Under the pieces are notes generated by a model, which saw nothing but the letters and a program-made list of their open reading frames with translations, was not told the DNA's origin and made no database searches. DNA of 64,000 nucleotides, taken from contig JACJYK010000001.1 in assembly GCA_020636135.1 (NCBI GenBank), positions 2,342,501-2,406,500 of the forward strand. The letters run 5' to 3'. Numbering within the stretch: position 1 is the first letter of the stretch; each line of letters opens with the position of its first letter. This DNA comes from Lewinellaceae bacterium (GTDB lineage Bacteria; Bacteroidota; Bacteroidia; Chitinophagales; Saprospiraceae). The position numbers and the translations under genes were made by a program. Below, piece by piece: positions 8,481 through 17,271 of this stretch.

Positions 8481-9737
8481 ATGACCGTAGTAAGCAGACC
8501 TTCTATATACATTTCACATGCCTGGGGCGGAGAGAGTGAGCAGCTGGTTCAGAAGATCATGCACAAGTTTGCTAAAGAAGGCATCGATATTACCCTGGAT
8601 AAAAAGGATCTCGGCTACCGGCAGAGCATCAATGCATTTATGGAGCGGCTGGGTGAAGCTGATGCCATAATCATTGTGGTAAGCAACAAATACCTGCACT
8701 CTGAATACTGCATGTTTGAACTTTTGCAGATCTACGAAAACAAGAACATTCTGGAGCGCATATTTCCGGTCGTCCTGGATGAAGTTAATATTGCCAAATC
8801 CACTAACCGGCTGGACCTGGTCAAATACTGGGAGAACCAAACCAAGGAACTGGAGAATAAAATCCGTGATCTTGATTCCATTTCGAACATCGAGGGCATC
8901 ACCGATGATCTCAATCTGTACCAAAACATCCGGTCTAAAATTGCCAAGCTAACCAGTATCCTGAAGGATATCAATACACTCAACATTCAATTGCATACGG
9001 AAAGCGATTTCGATATTCTGTTTCAGGCCGTCAAGAAGAGGCTGGATGCGCACCCGTTGAATCAAATGAATCCGGTAAGTCCGGTAACTCAGCCGGTCGT
9101 TGAATCAGCCCCGGCAGGTTTTAGCCAGGTTCCACCGATGGCAACTGCAGCTGCGACAACCCAACCGGCGGTGACGCTGTATCCACCCTCTCCACCACAG
9201 CCAAAAAAGAAGAACTGGTGGTTGTGGGCACTGATTCCTGTTGTTGCCATAGTTGGATGGTTTGCCTGGTCCGGCATATCAGGCAGGACTGGAAATGATA
9301 ATTCACAAGTTTCTGACAATAAGATAGATACAAGCCTGTTCGAACAACCCGTTCAATCCATTTCCCCTTCTGAGCCAGCGAATGGTGCATCATCCGGTTC
9401 AACTCCTGCAGGGCCCGCTTCCGGAAAGAAGGAGTCTGAAAAGAATACACCTCAGGACGCCGGGACTAACGATCAACCTTTAGTCAATGCCCGTCCTCCG
9501 GCTGGAACCACCTTTCAGCAGATGAAGTTGATTCTGGATCGATCGGTCAGGAATGCCCAGGTATTGATTGATACCAAATCACTCAGCGCCTGGAATGCCT
9601 CCAAAGCACTGAATATCATCCAGGTGGAGATGCCGACCGGCACGCATACCTTCCAGCTTATCCAAGGCAAGGATACCTGCCAATTTCAGCAGGTGGTCCA
9701 TCCCAACGAGTTTGAACTAACGCTGAAGTGCCAGTAA
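8481..9737 (+). CDS. Membrane-spanning TIR-domain protein
   Basis: The protein has 418 residues. Residues 6-130 form a TIR domain: 'YISHAWGG' (box 1), 'DKKDLGYRQSI', 'IIIVVSNKYLHSEYCMFELL' with Glu80 at the position of the NADase catalytic glutamate, then 'IFPVVLDE'. Residues 115-190 are helical and charged. A Pro/Ala/Thr-rich linker precedes a transmembrane helix (about 246-264, 'NWWLWALIPVVAIVGWFAW'). After it come a Ser/Gly/Pro-rich linker and a C-terminal beta domain (about 345-418) resembling PEGA ('AQVLIDTKSL', 'MPTGTHTFQLIQG'). The TIR part should be cytosolic and the PEGA-like part extracytoplasmic. It follows the patatin gene by 2 bp, so the two are very likely co-expressed and functionally linked. 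Confidence 0.9.
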   Translation: MTVVSRPSIYISHAWGGESEQLVQKIMHKFAKEGIDITLDKKDLGYRQSINAFMERLGEADAIIIVVSNKYLHSEYCMFELLQIYENKNILERIFPVVLDEVNIAKSTNRLDLVKYWENQTKELENKIRDLDSISNIEGITDDLNLYQNIRSKIAKLTSILKDINTLNIQLHTESDFDILFQAVKKRLDAHPLNQMNPVSPVTQPVVESAPAGFSQVPPMATAAATTQPAVTLYPPSPPQPKKKNWWLWALIPVVAIVGWFAWSGISGRTGNDNSQVSDNKIDTSLFEQPVQSISPSEPANGASSGSTPAGPASGKKESEKNTPQDAGTNDQPLVNARPPAGTTFQQMKLILDRSVRNAQVLIDTKSLSAWNASKALNIIQVEMPTGTHTFQLIQGKDTCQFQQVVHPNEFELTLKCQ

Positions 9738-9739
9738 AA

Positions 9740-9768
9740 CCGGCCTTTCCGGCTCTTCCTTTTATTTT
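9740..9768 (+). terminator. Weak terminator-like hairpin after the TIR gene
   Basis: CCGG (9740-9743) and CCGG (9749-9752) can form a short all-GC stem with a 5-nt loop. A pyrimidine/T-rich stretch ending in TTTTATTTT follows. The stem is only 4 bp, so this is tentative. Confidence 0.3.
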
Positions 9769-9859
9769 AACGGAGACCAGGTAACACGTTTAAAACATCA
9801 TCTGACCCTAATCCAAAGTTCAAGCCCGGCCAGTCCACTACCCTGCTCAGAATTCCGTG

Positions 9860-9892
9860 TTTGCAGTCTTCCATATTTTTTTTATATTTTTG
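9860..9892 (+). promoter_or_regulatory. Putative Bacteroidota promoter for the 9915-12075 operon
   Basis: TTTG at 9860-9863 is followed after 21 bp by TATTTTTG at 9885-9892, which fits the Bacteroidota -33 TTTG / -7 TAnnTTTG pattern. The start codon of the secreted protein gene lies 22 bp further on. This would make the envelope operon separately expressible from the patatin-TIR pair. Confidence 0.45.
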
Positions 9893-9914
9893 ATAATATC
9901 TAGTTAGAACACGT

Positions 9915-10943
9915 ATGATCCGTTTGGCTATTTACCTAACCTTGATTTTAGCTGCCCCTTTCCTTGATGGTCAAAACAACCTGCCTCCCTTAGCTACCTA
10001 TGTGTGGGACTTTGAAGCGGAGCCAGCCGACTATTCACAACAGGCAGCCTGGTTGACCGAAGACTTTGAGGATGAATTACTTCGTCACAAGGAATTATAC
10101 CGTGTATTGGATCGCCGCGACCTGGCCATTGTGAAAGAACATGAGAAGGCCAATGAAATGGTTCAAAAGGAAGGCCAGGCCTATACGGTAGCCATGAAGG
10201 AGGGCCTGCAATCTGCACATGCGGAAGCCTTCTTCAGGGGTACATTGTTGTATGATGATGCTTCCGGCGAGTTCCGGATCAAAGTCACTATGAATGCATT
10301 GAGCGGTACCTCCGAGAAGATGCGGCAGGCTGAAGTCACCATGCGAAAAGCACGTATCGATGATAATCAGTCTCGCAAGGAAGCTGCGGAAGAATTATTC
10401 AATCAACTGCATGCGGAAGAAAAGAAATCCATCCGGGATGATCTCAGTACCAAAATGGATAAATACTTATTTGTTGCCCAGGACCTCAACAGTCAGATTT
10501 CCGGTATGGATAATTGGCTGGTGCTAAAAGAACAGATGAAAAAAAGTGCGGATGTTGCTGCATCCCTCAATGGACATTTACAGGACTTTGCCGATAAAAT
10601 TCAGGCCTACAATACCATTATTGAAGACCTGAAGAACAATCGCAGTCAGTATCAAACCGATTTTTGCCTTTATTGGCAAGGCCAGGAATGCCAGGAAGCC
10701 GAACGCTTACTGGACGATGTAGTCCGTTTTCATGACCGTATCTTTCTGGATGACTCCAACGATCTCATCGAATTGACAAATCACTATCTGCAGGCTGCCA
10801 AGTCTAAAGAAGCCAATGAATGGAAATCCAAACTGGATGCACTGCGTAAGGAGATTGTCAGTGATATGATACGCGACCTCCCGGATATCCAGTACCGCAT
10901 TCGCCAGTTTAAAGATCAAACGCTGCAAGCCATACGAGACTGA
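9915..10943 (+). CDS. Secreted CsgG/FlgO-like protein with coiled coil
   Basis: The protein has 342 residues and begins with a Sec signal peptide (about residues 1-19, 'YLTLILAAPFLDGQN'). Residues 25-150 look like the CsgG/FlgO/GNA1162 fold: a 'YVWDFEAEP' strand, a helix, 'ELYRVLDRRDLAIVKEHEKA', then 'AEAFFRGTLLYDD' and 'FRIKVTMNALSGTSEKM'. Family members bind or build envelope structures. The second half (about 165-342) is helical with a Cys pair ('FCLYWQGQECQEAERLL'). No lipobox is evident. It starts an operon with the next two genes (2-bp gap, then a 4-bp overlap). The CsgG link is by motif shape and is not certain. Confidence 0.75.
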   Translation: MIRLAIYLTLILAAPFLDGQNNLPPLATYVWDFEAEPADYSQQAAWLTEDFEDELLRHKELYRVLDRRDLAIVKEHEKANEMVQKEGQAYTVAMKEGLQSAHAEAFFRGTLLYDDASGEFRIKVTMNALSGTSEKMRQAEVTMRKARIDDNQSRKEAAEELFNQLHAEEKKSIRDDLSTKMDKYLFVAQDLNSQISGMDNWLVLKEQMKKSADVAASLNGHLQDFADKIQAYNTIIEDLKNNRSQYQTDFCLYWQGQECQEAERLLDDVVRFHDRIFLDDSNDLIELTNHYLQAAKSKEANEWKSKLDALRKEIVSDMIRDLPDIQYRIRQFKDQTLQAIRD

Positions 10944-10945
10944 TT

Positions 10946-11392
10946 ATGAAATACCTGATATACGCACTCCTTTTTACTTTCATGACCAGTCTTTCCTGTG
11001 GGGTTGAGACGGTCCTGATCATTTTACCATTACTCAGCGCCAATTGGTGCGATGCTGCACAAAACTGCCATGTTTATGAATTTCGTCCAGGACAGGAAGC
11101 CAGCGATACCCAGGAAAAAGGAACCCTGGGAGGCATCGAATACTGGATCCGGAATGGAAAACATTTTAAACGGGTGACCCCACCTGCTGAAGGGGATAAT
11201 TTTATCGTCGGCACTTTCGATGGGTTAAATATTGAATTTGCTGTGCATAAACGTCTGGAAACCCGGTTTGAAGAATACTATGTTGGCTCGGTAGAGTTCC
11301 AGGCGGACGGATCAAAAAAAATGTACCTGGAAAATACGACTACCGGAGAGACGCTGACCTTATTGACACCTGATAAATGCTCCTGCCAATGA
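10946..11392 (+). CDS. Hypothetical lipoprotein
   Basis: The 148-residue protein has a hydrophobic leader and a plausible lipobox ending at Cys18 ('FMTSLSC'). The mature part is mostly beta by composition and contains several cysteines ('NWCDAAQNCHVYEF' and C-terminal 'DKCSCQ'). I do not recognise a family. It starts 2 bp after the secreted CsgG-like gene and its stop overlaps the next start (ATGA), so translation is probably coupled. An envelope location together with its two neighbours is inferred. Confidence 0.75.
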   Translation: MKYLIYALLFTFMTSLSCGVETVLIILPLLSANWCDAAQNCHVYEFRPGQEASDTQEKGTLGGIEYWIRNGKHFKRVTPPAEGDNFIVGTFDGLNIEFAVHKRLETRFEEYYVGSVEFQADGSKKMYLENTTTGETLTLLTPDKCSCQ

Positions 11393-12075
11393 GAACAGTA
11401 ATTTTACTTTGCTTCGCCATGACGATGGCTATCGGACTACAGGCACAAAAAGGCCTCAAATTTTACACTTCCCTGAGGTTTGATAACCAGGAGCGGACCA
11501 TCAGCCGGTTTAACCAGGAGGATACCATTCGTACCGGGACCACCAAAACAACAAACATCGGCGGATTTATTCCGGCATTTTTCATGGCTTCCGAAAATGG
11601 GAGTTTCCTGGAATTCGCGATTACCAGTTTGCGTTTCCAAAAATACGATAACATCACGCTGCTGCCCGGAGCGTCACACATTATCCCCGGTTCCACCTCC
11701 CAGGCATCCTTCGGATTACGGGTGGAATACGCTTATCCATTTGTTTCGGCCAATGGAATCCGGTTGTATGCCGGGGCAGCTGTGAATCCTGCGTTAAGTA
11801 CAAAAAGTCAAATCCCGGAATCCACTTACTTCTACGATACACACACCTCGGATTTTTCCGTAGCTCTAGATGTGGTTCCCCGCATTCAGGTCGATCTGAC
11901 GGATGCATTATTCATAGATGTGAATATTCCCGTCACCATCATCAACTGGACGCAGAGCAGCATCAAATACGAATCTTCCATTGTTCCCTCTGCTCCTATC
12001 AAGGACACTGGAAGCACGACACTCATACTCCCCCGTCGTGTATTGATCCGACTGGGTGTTGGTGTTCGATTCTGA
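11389..12075 (+). CDS. Outer-membrane beta-barrel protein
   Basis: This protein has 228 residues. The signal peptide is about residues 1-20 ('LCFAMTMAIGLQAQ', cut near AQA-Q/K). The mature part shows alternating hydrophobic residues typical of a small barrel ('FLEFAITSLRFQKYDNI', 'ASFGLRVEYAYPFVSANGI', 'DVNIPVTIINW') and ends with 'LIRLGVGVRF', a C-terminal Phe as in barrel proteins. The ATG at 11389 overlaps the previous stop by 4 bp and starts the signal peptide cleanly. It is the last gene of the three-gene envelope operon. Pore or adhesion function cannot be told from sequence. Confidence 0.8.
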   Translation: MRTVILLCFAMTMAIGLQAQKGLKFYTSLRFDNQERTISRFNQEDTIRTGTTKTTNIGGFIPAFFMASENGSFLEFAITSLRFQKYDNITLLPGASHIIPGSTSQASFGLRVEYAYPFVSANGIRLYAGAAVNPALSTKSQIPESTYFYDTHTSDFSVALDVVPRIQVDLTDALFIDVNIPVTIINWTQSSIKYESSIVPSAPIKDTGSTTLILPRRVLIRLGVGVRF

Positions 12076-12280
12076 TCCTGTTAGTGGTTGAGGAAATACG
12101 TCCAGACATCTTTTTGAGTTGGAGGACTTCAGCGGAATCGGTATGGGACTCCATATTCAGATTCCTCAGCATATCTCACAATCTGTTACGCGCAGAATAA
12201 TTCCAATAAATGCATTGCCTGGATAACTTATTGGCACTCCGGTGTCACTTTGTGCATTTGAAACAAAACCAAATAAATAA

Positions 12281-12309
12281 AAAGAGCCGGAGGGTTAGCC
12301 CGGCTCTTT
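12281..12309 (-). terminator. Rho-independent terminator of the SulP gene
   Basis: A perfect 10-bp stem AAAGAGCCGG (12281-12290) / CCGGCTCTTT (12300-12309) has a 9-nt loop. On the minus strand it is followed by a T-rich run (TTTTATTTATTT), so it terminates the SulP gene that ends at 12356. It may also weakly stop plus-strand readthrough. The rest of 12076-12355 shows no gene. Confidence 0.85.
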
Positions 12310-12355
12310 AGATTATAGCGAAAATATGGAGTGTTCTCAGTGGTGTCTTCAGCCC

Positions 12356-13984
12356 TTAATTAACCGTACGGAAAGCTGACTCTTTCACTGATTTTGTATT
12401 GGGAGCAATGCGTTCGATAAAATCGGCCTTCGGGTTGGGTAAAGGCTTTTTGTTTTCCATACCGATAACTTCCAGGGTGATGTTGCGGTATTGTGCATTG
12501 GTTCTGAAGTCTTCGATGAGTTCCCGTACATCGTGATCAATGTGGACAGACCGGTGAGCGTCAATAATGACCCGGCTGTCATCCGGCAAGTGATTCAGGG
12601 TTTGCAGTATGGTTGCTTTGTTGAGGAAAGTCACATCTTCGGCAAGTTCAATGTGGATGGGGCTACCATCGGAATGACGCACGAAATAGGGAATTTTGTA
12701 ATTCTTGTACAAAATGTAGAATACAGCGACACCCATACCCAGCGCAATACCTACCAGTAAGTCGGTCACCAGGATGCCTATGATGGTTACCATGAACGGA
12801 ATAAACTGGGCATAACCTTCCTTCCACATCTGACGATATAATACCGGCTTGGATAATTTATAGCCTACTACAAATAAGATTGCAGCCAGACTGGCCAACG
12901 GGATCATATTCAGGATGGTAGGGATGGATACCGCACACACCAGGAGTAAAAGTCCATGGTAGATAGCAGAGCCTTTCGTCAGCGCTCCGGATTGAATGTT
13001 GGCCGAGCTGCGAACGATGACCTGGGTGATCGGCAGGCCACCGATCATACCTGATATAACATTTCCAAATCCCTGGGCTCTAAGCTCACGGTTGGTTGGG
13101 GTGATACGCTTGTACGGATCCAGTTTATCAGTGGCTTCCACACAGAGCAACGTCTCCAGGGATGCAACGACAGCCATAGTGATGGCGATAATGTATACCT
13201 GGGGATTAGCCAATGCGCTGAAATCGGGCAAGGTGAATAACCCGATAAATCCACTAAAACTTCCAGCCACCGGGATGCTGACAATTTGATCAGTCCTCAA
13301 CCCGAATAACGAAGTGGTCTGGAAGATTTTGTTTAATAGTATGCCGGTGATGACCGCAACCAGGGGACCCTGGACCCATTTGGTCATGCTTAGTTTCTTG
13401 ATGAACGGCTGTTCCCACAAGATCATGATGGCCAGTGAGATCAGGGTAATCACAATGGCACCCGGACTGATATAACCCAGCATATGACTAAGCTCAGAGA
13501 ATGTATTGTATCCATCCGGGTTGGCAAAGGCAATATTACCTTCATAATCCGCATCGTATCCGGTGGCGTGTGGAATTTGCTTAAGAATAATGATCAATCC
13601 AATACCAGCCAGCATACCTTTAATGACTGACGTGGGAAAATAATAACCAATGATCCCGGCTCTTAATACACCCAGAATAAATTGGAAGATGCCGGCTAAA
13701 ACCACGGCGACCAGGAATACCTGGTACGATCCAAGTTCCTGGATGGCTGTAAATACGATGACGGCCAACCCAGCTGCCGGTCCGCTGACTCCAAGTGGAG
13801 ATCCGCTGTAGGCTCCTACGGCGATTCCACCGACGATTCCGGCGATGATGCCTGCAAATAAAGGAGCTCCCGAAGCCAGAGCGATGCCAAGGCAGAGAGG
13901 CAATGCGACCAGGAACACGACAATACTTGCCGGTAAGTCCTGTGGTAAACTATTCTTTAAAGTAAACGGTTTCGGATGATTCAT
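12356..13984 (-). CDS. SulP family anion transporter with STAS domain
   Basis: The protein has about 542 residues. The membrane domain (about residues 15-400) carries SulP landmarks: 'GVSGPAAGLAVIVFTAI' and 'NVISGMIGGLPITQVIVRSS'. A cytoplasmic STAS domain (about 430-520) contains 'DSRVIIDAHRSVHIDHDVRE'. SulP proteins exchange or co-transport sulfate, bicarbonate or other anions; sulfate release by the sulfatases here makes sulfate attractive, but the sequence does not decide. I placed the start at 13984 ('MNHPKPFTLKNSLPQDLPAS'); the frame up to 14095 adds an unlikely leader. Confidence 0.9.
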   Translation of the reverse strand: MNHPKPFTLKNSLPQDLPASIVVFLVALPLCLGIALASGAPLFAGIIAGIVGGIAVGAYSGSPLGVSGPAAGLAVIVFTAIQELGSYQVFLVAVVLAGIFQFILGVLRAGIIGYYFPTSVIKGMLAGIGLIIILKQIPHATGYDADYEGNIAFANPDGYNTFSELSHMLGYISPGAIVITLISLAIMILWEQPFIKKLSMTKWVQGPLVAVITGILLNKIFQTTSLFGLRTDQIVSIPVAGSFSGFIGLFTLPDFSALANPQVYIIAITMAVVASLETLLCVEATDKLDPYKRITPTNRELRAQGFGNVISGMIGGLPITQVIVRSSANIQSGALTKGSAIYHGLLLLVCAVSIPTILNMIPLASLAAILFVVGYKLSKPVLYRQMWKEGYAQFIPFMVTIIGILVTDLLVGIALGMGVAVFYILYKNYKIPYFVRHSDGSPIHIELAEDVTFLNKATILQTLNHLPDDSRVIIDAHRSVHIDHDVRELIEDFRTNAQYRNITLEVIGMENKKPLPNPKADFIERIAPNTKSVKESAFRTVN

Positions 13985-14575
13985 ATCGATTTTAATTTGT
14001 GGGATAAAAATAATAGTTATACTATTAATATAGTTAGTTTTAATTCTTACTAAAGTGGTTAAACTTTTGTTAAAGCAGTTGAACTTGCTATTCAAAAGCC
14101 ATCTGTATCATGACATAGGGTGTATCACCAGTTCTATGGACGCAGTAATGGTATTTAATGCTTATTCCGCGGGTTTATTGGTAAAATTCTGAATTTTGAC
14201 TCGCTGGAATAGCACTGATGGGATGGGTAAAATATATTGAATATTACATAAAAACATCATTAATCCATGGCCCTGATTAGTTGACTGCCGGATGTCTTTT
14301 GAACATCATTTTCGTTCTGTCAATAGAAGGGTTCGGACAAATAAGTAGCCATTTCTAACAACATTTCCAGGTGTGACCCTGTTAGAATACTGTGTCCTTT
14401 AGTGAAAACAATAGTTCTCCAATTAAACTGATTCCTGTCTCTTACTCTCACGACTTAGATCATTGCAAACGGTATTTTGCTTATATATCTAGGATTGTGG
14501 AAGAGCATGAAATTCAAGGCAAAGTGGAACACAAAGGAACATTAAAATGAATTTAGTCACCAAAACTCTGGAGCC
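13985..14575. other. Intergenic region between divergent SulP and YtxH genes
   Basis: This is about 590 bp without a convincing gene. It must hold the promoters of the SulP gene (minus) and the YtxH-type gene (plus). One inverted repeat is visible: TTCTAACA (14353-14360) and TGTTAGAA (14380-14387), 8 bp perfect with a 19-nt loop; its role is unknown. No tRNA, riboswitch or repeat array was recognised. Confidence 0.5.
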
Positions 14576-14923
14576 ATGAAAGATAGTTCAAAAATTTTAT
14601 TAGCCGTTGGGTTTGGAGCACTGGCCGGAGGAATTGCCGGTTATTATCTGAACTCGGACGATGGACGCAAATCTCGTAAGAGAGCCGTCAAAGAAATCAA
14701 GCGCAGAGCAGATGAGGCCAATGTAAGGATGCATGAATTGGCTGAAGAAGCTAAGAGCGCAATTACCGATGTAGCGGATAAGGCACAAACTTATCTGAAT
14801 AAAGCATCCGACAGGACGCATGACATGTTGGCTCATGCCAAAGAAAGCTTTGAGGCTGGTGTAAAAAAAGCACAGCACAAAGAAGAAGTCGTTACACCGA
14901 ATAATGTAAAGGCAAAAGCCTGA
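14576..14923 (+). CDS. YtxH domain-containing protein
   Basis: The 115-residue protein has an N-terminal Gly/Ala-rich membrane helix ('ILLAVGFGALAGGIAGYYL', about residues 7-25) followed by 'SDDGRKSRKRAVKEIKRRAD' and a long amphipathic helix. This is the layout of YtxH/gas-vesicle-protein-like small stress proteins. Function is poorly known; such proteins are often induced by general stress. It is followed by two other small membrane-linked genes in the same direction, a common set in environmental Bacteroidota. Confidence 0.8.
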   Translation: MKDSSKILLAVGFGALAGGIAGYYLNSDDGRKSRKRAVKEIKRRADEANVRMHELAEEAKSAITDVADKAQTYLNKASDRTHDMLAHAKESFEAGVKKAQHKEEVVTPNNVKAKA

Positions 14924-15044
14924 AAAAGAAAAATCTTTTGACCGGTTTTTGAGGCATCCCTAAAACTAAGAGATTCTTAGTGCAAAAGTTAGCAGGAAGT
15001 GGTGGCCCGGTTACATTCCGGGTCACCACTGGTCTGCCAGGAAA

Positions 15045-15446
15045 ATGGAATCTGCAATGAAGGACAAGGATGAAAAAGTAATGGAATCAGCCGGTGAAGC
15101 AGTGGAGTACGCCCGGCAATACATCCAACAACAAGGTGAATACCTACGGCTTGAAGTAGCAGAAAGGATTGCGAAAATCACCGGACCGTTGGTTACCCTG
15201 GCCATCATCGCATCCCTGTTTGGAATTATTGTTTTAATTCTTTCTCTGGGTGTCATTACCTGGCTTGCCGGTGTTTTAGGATCTGCCCCCCAGGCTTATT
15301 TTTTGGTTGGAGGAGTTTATCTGATCCTGGCCGTAATCATCTATTATAACCGGGAGAAATGGATCACCAATATCGTCCTGCGTATCGTCCTCGATGCTTT
15401 TTTTGAGTCTGAAGAAGAAAGACAACGAAATCAAAATGAAACCTGA
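15045..15446 (+). CDS. Holin-X superfamily small membrane protein
   Basis: This 133-residue protein has an amphipathic helical N terminus ('EAVEYARQYIQQQGEYLRLE'), two membrane helices (about residues 48-72 and 80-100, with 'GIIVLILSLGVITWLAGVL') and a charged tail. The layout matches the putative Actinobacterial Holin-X / phage holin superfamily III domain (PF07332), which in chromosomes is usually a small membrane protein unrelated to phage lysis. No phage genes are nearby. Its stop overlaps the start of the next gene by 11 bp. Confidence 0.75.
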   Translation: MESAMKDKDEKVMESAGEAVEYARQYIQQQGEYLRLEVAERIAKITGPLVTLAIIASLFGIIVLILSLGVITWLAGVLGSAPQAYFLVGGVYLILAVIIYYNREKWITNIVLRIVLDAFFESEEERQRNQNET

Positions 15447-15795
15447 GCGCATCCGCACATTAAAAGATCTGGCAACAGCTAAAAAACAGCTGAAAATAGA
15501 GTCAGCCCATACCCGCGGACTCATCCAGGAAAATCTGGCTAATGCCGGGCGTCAGGCGTTTTTACATTACCTGCTTCCCTTGGGAGTAAGCGGCCTGGTA
15601 GCTTGGGGCGTTAAAAAATTTACAGCTGGTGATAAGCATGGCGAACACGCTTTTGCCGATTCGGATCAGGATCAAGCTTCGCATTCACCAAAACCAATCG
15701 TGGAAGGAATACGTGTTGCCAGTAAAGTGATTTCTGCTTTATTACCCGCGGTTTTATCGCTCATTGAATCTTACCAGACAGCAGAAGAAGAATAG
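15436..15795 (+). CDS. Hypothetical protein with hydrophobic segment
   Basis: The protein has about 119 residues. A basic helical N terminus ('RIRTLKDLATAKKQLKIES') precedes a short hydrophobic stretch ('LHYLLPLGVSGLVAWGVKKF'), a polar Asp/His-rich linker and a C-terminal hydrophobic helix ('VISALLPAVLSLIES'). I do not recognise the family. The ATG at 15436 overlaps the end of the Holin-X gene, so translation is probably coupled and the three small genes (14576-15795) likely form one operon. Confidence 0.7.
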   Translation: MKPERIRTLKDLATAKKQLKIESAHTRGLIQENLANAGRQAFLHYLLPLGVSGLVAWGVKKFTAGDKHGEHAFADSDQDQASHSPKPIVEGIRVASKVISALLPAVLSLIESYQTAEEE

Positions 15796-15882
15796 CAAAT
15801 TGCATTGCAGGTCGTGAGAAATGGGCGACCTGTATATTTATCTTATCTTCATTCGCAAACCATTATCAACCCTGCCAGGCGA

Positions 15883-17271
15883 ATGATAGAAATTAACACA
15901 TCACTGAATCCCGAATCGTTCAACTCCGAATTTGATCCATTTTGGAGTTTGTCAGCCGCCAAGATCCGGTCTATTATTGAACTTTATGATCATTGGCAGG
16001 GATCCCCTGTCTTCACAGCTGCAGGGAAGTACTCGACGCGTGGGTGGACCGAATGGACACAGGGTTTTGAATTTGGGTCTGCTGTCCTGCAATTTGATGC
16101 GACGGGAGATGCCTTTTACCTTAACCATGCCAGGACACAGACTTTAGCTAAGATGGCCAGCCATGTAGGTCATTTTGGTGTACATGATCATGGCTTTAAT
16201 AATCTATCTACCTATGGAAATCTCCTGAGGCTGATGCACGAAGGGAGAATCCCACCCGATGAATGGGAAAAGCAATTTTATGAGCTGGCCCTAAAACTAT
16301 CCGGAGCTATCCAGGCGCATCGATGGACTCCCATCGCGGATGGTGGCTTCATTTACTCATTCAACGGTCCGCATTCTTTGTTTGTGGATACCATCCGTAC
16401 TGTCAGGGTGCTGGAAGTCAGTCACCTGCTGGGGCATACCATATGGGATGAAAATGACAGGCGCATCGACCTGCTAGAACGTGCAGTACAGCATGTATTG
16501 GCGACTGCTAAGTATGCCGTGTACTACGGACAGGGACGGGATATTTACGATATGCCGGGAAGAGTGGCTCACGAATCGGTATTTAACGTCAGGGATGGAA
16601 ACTACCGGTGTCCCAACTCACAACAAGGTTACAGTGGATTTACCACCTGGACCCGTGGACTTGCCTGGGCCATGCTAGGCTTTGCTGAGCAACTTGAGTT
16701 TTTCAGCCAGGTTCCTGTGGCTTCCGATGGCCTCGCCAAAGAAATGGAGGCCGTGGAGTCGGTTTGTGAGAAGGCAGCTCGTGCAGTTTGCGATTTCTAC
16801 CTGGGCCATACACCGAGCGATGGCATCCCTTATTGGGATACCGGAGCGCCGGGTCTGATGCAACTTGGCGATTACCTGCACCGGCCTGCTGATCCCTTCA
16901 ATGGTTATGAACCGGTAGACAGTTCTGCCGCAGCCATCGGTGCCCAGGGATTACTCAGGCTGGGCCATTATCTGAGGGATCGGGATCCGGAAAATGCAAC
17001 AAATTATTGGCAAGCAGGGCTGACGATCCTGAAACGACTGCTTGAGGCGCCTTACCTGAGCATGCAACCAGAACATCAGGGCTTGTTGCTGCATTCTGTT
17101 TACCACCGTCCTAATGGATGGGACTACCTGCCACCAGGATCAGCAATCCCATACGGAGAATCCAGTATGTGGGGGGACTACCATCTCAGAGAGCTGGTGC
17201 TCTATGTACAGCGGATGGCAAAAAAAGCTCCTTACTACTCTTTTTATCAGTCACTTACCACCCCGTATTAA
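15883..17271 (+). CDS. GH88 family unsaturated glucuronyl hydrolase
   Basis: This protein of about 462 residues is an (alpha/alpha)6-barrel hydrolase of the GH88 type. Visible signatures are 'HDHGFNNLSTYGN' near residue 101, 'SLFVDTIRTV' near 165-174 (candidate catalytic Asp169), 'TWTRGLAWAMLGFAE' near 255, 'PYWDTGAPG', and 'DSSAAAIGAQGLLRL'. GH88 enzymes release the unsaturated uronic acid left at oligosaccharide ends by polysaccharide lyases. No signal peptide is seen, so it probably acts on imported oligosaccharides. I chose the ATG at 15883; the frame is open upstream to a TTG at 15805. It overlaps the next gene by 1 bp (TAATG), linking it to the isomerase. Confidence 0.87.
   Translation: MIEINTSLNPESFNSEFDPFWSLSAAKIRSIIELYDHWQGSPVFTAAGKYSTRGWTEWTQGFEFGSAVLQFDATGDAFYLNHARTQTLAKMASHVGHFGVHDHGFNNLSTYGNLLRLMHEGRIPPDEWEKQFYELALKLSGAIQAHRWTPIADGGFIYSFNGPHSLFVDTIRTVRVLEVSHLLGHTIWDENDRRIDLLERAVQHVLATAKYAVYYGQGRDIYDMPGRVAHESVFNVRDGNYRCPNSQQGYSGFTTWTRGLAWAMLGFAEQLEFFSQVPVASDGLAKEMEAVESVCEKAARAVCDFYLGHTPSDGIPYWDTGAPGLMQLGDYLHRPADPFNGYEPVDSSAAAIGAQGLLRLGHYLRDRDPENATNYWQAGLTILKRLLEAPYLSMQPEHQGLLLHSVYHRPNGWDYLPPGSAIPYGESSMWGDYHLRELVLYVQRMAKKAPYYSFYQSLTTPY

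Noticed and set aside
7114..9737. CBASS or Thoeris defence system
   Set aside because: No CD-NTase cyclase, ThsA (Sir2/SLOG) or other named partner is adjacent, so neither label is justified even though patatin and TIR domains are present.
15045..15446. Phage remnant because of the holin-like protein
   Set aside because: Holin-X domains occur in ordinary chromosomes with YtxH-type genes, and no phage structural, integrase or lysis gene is present.
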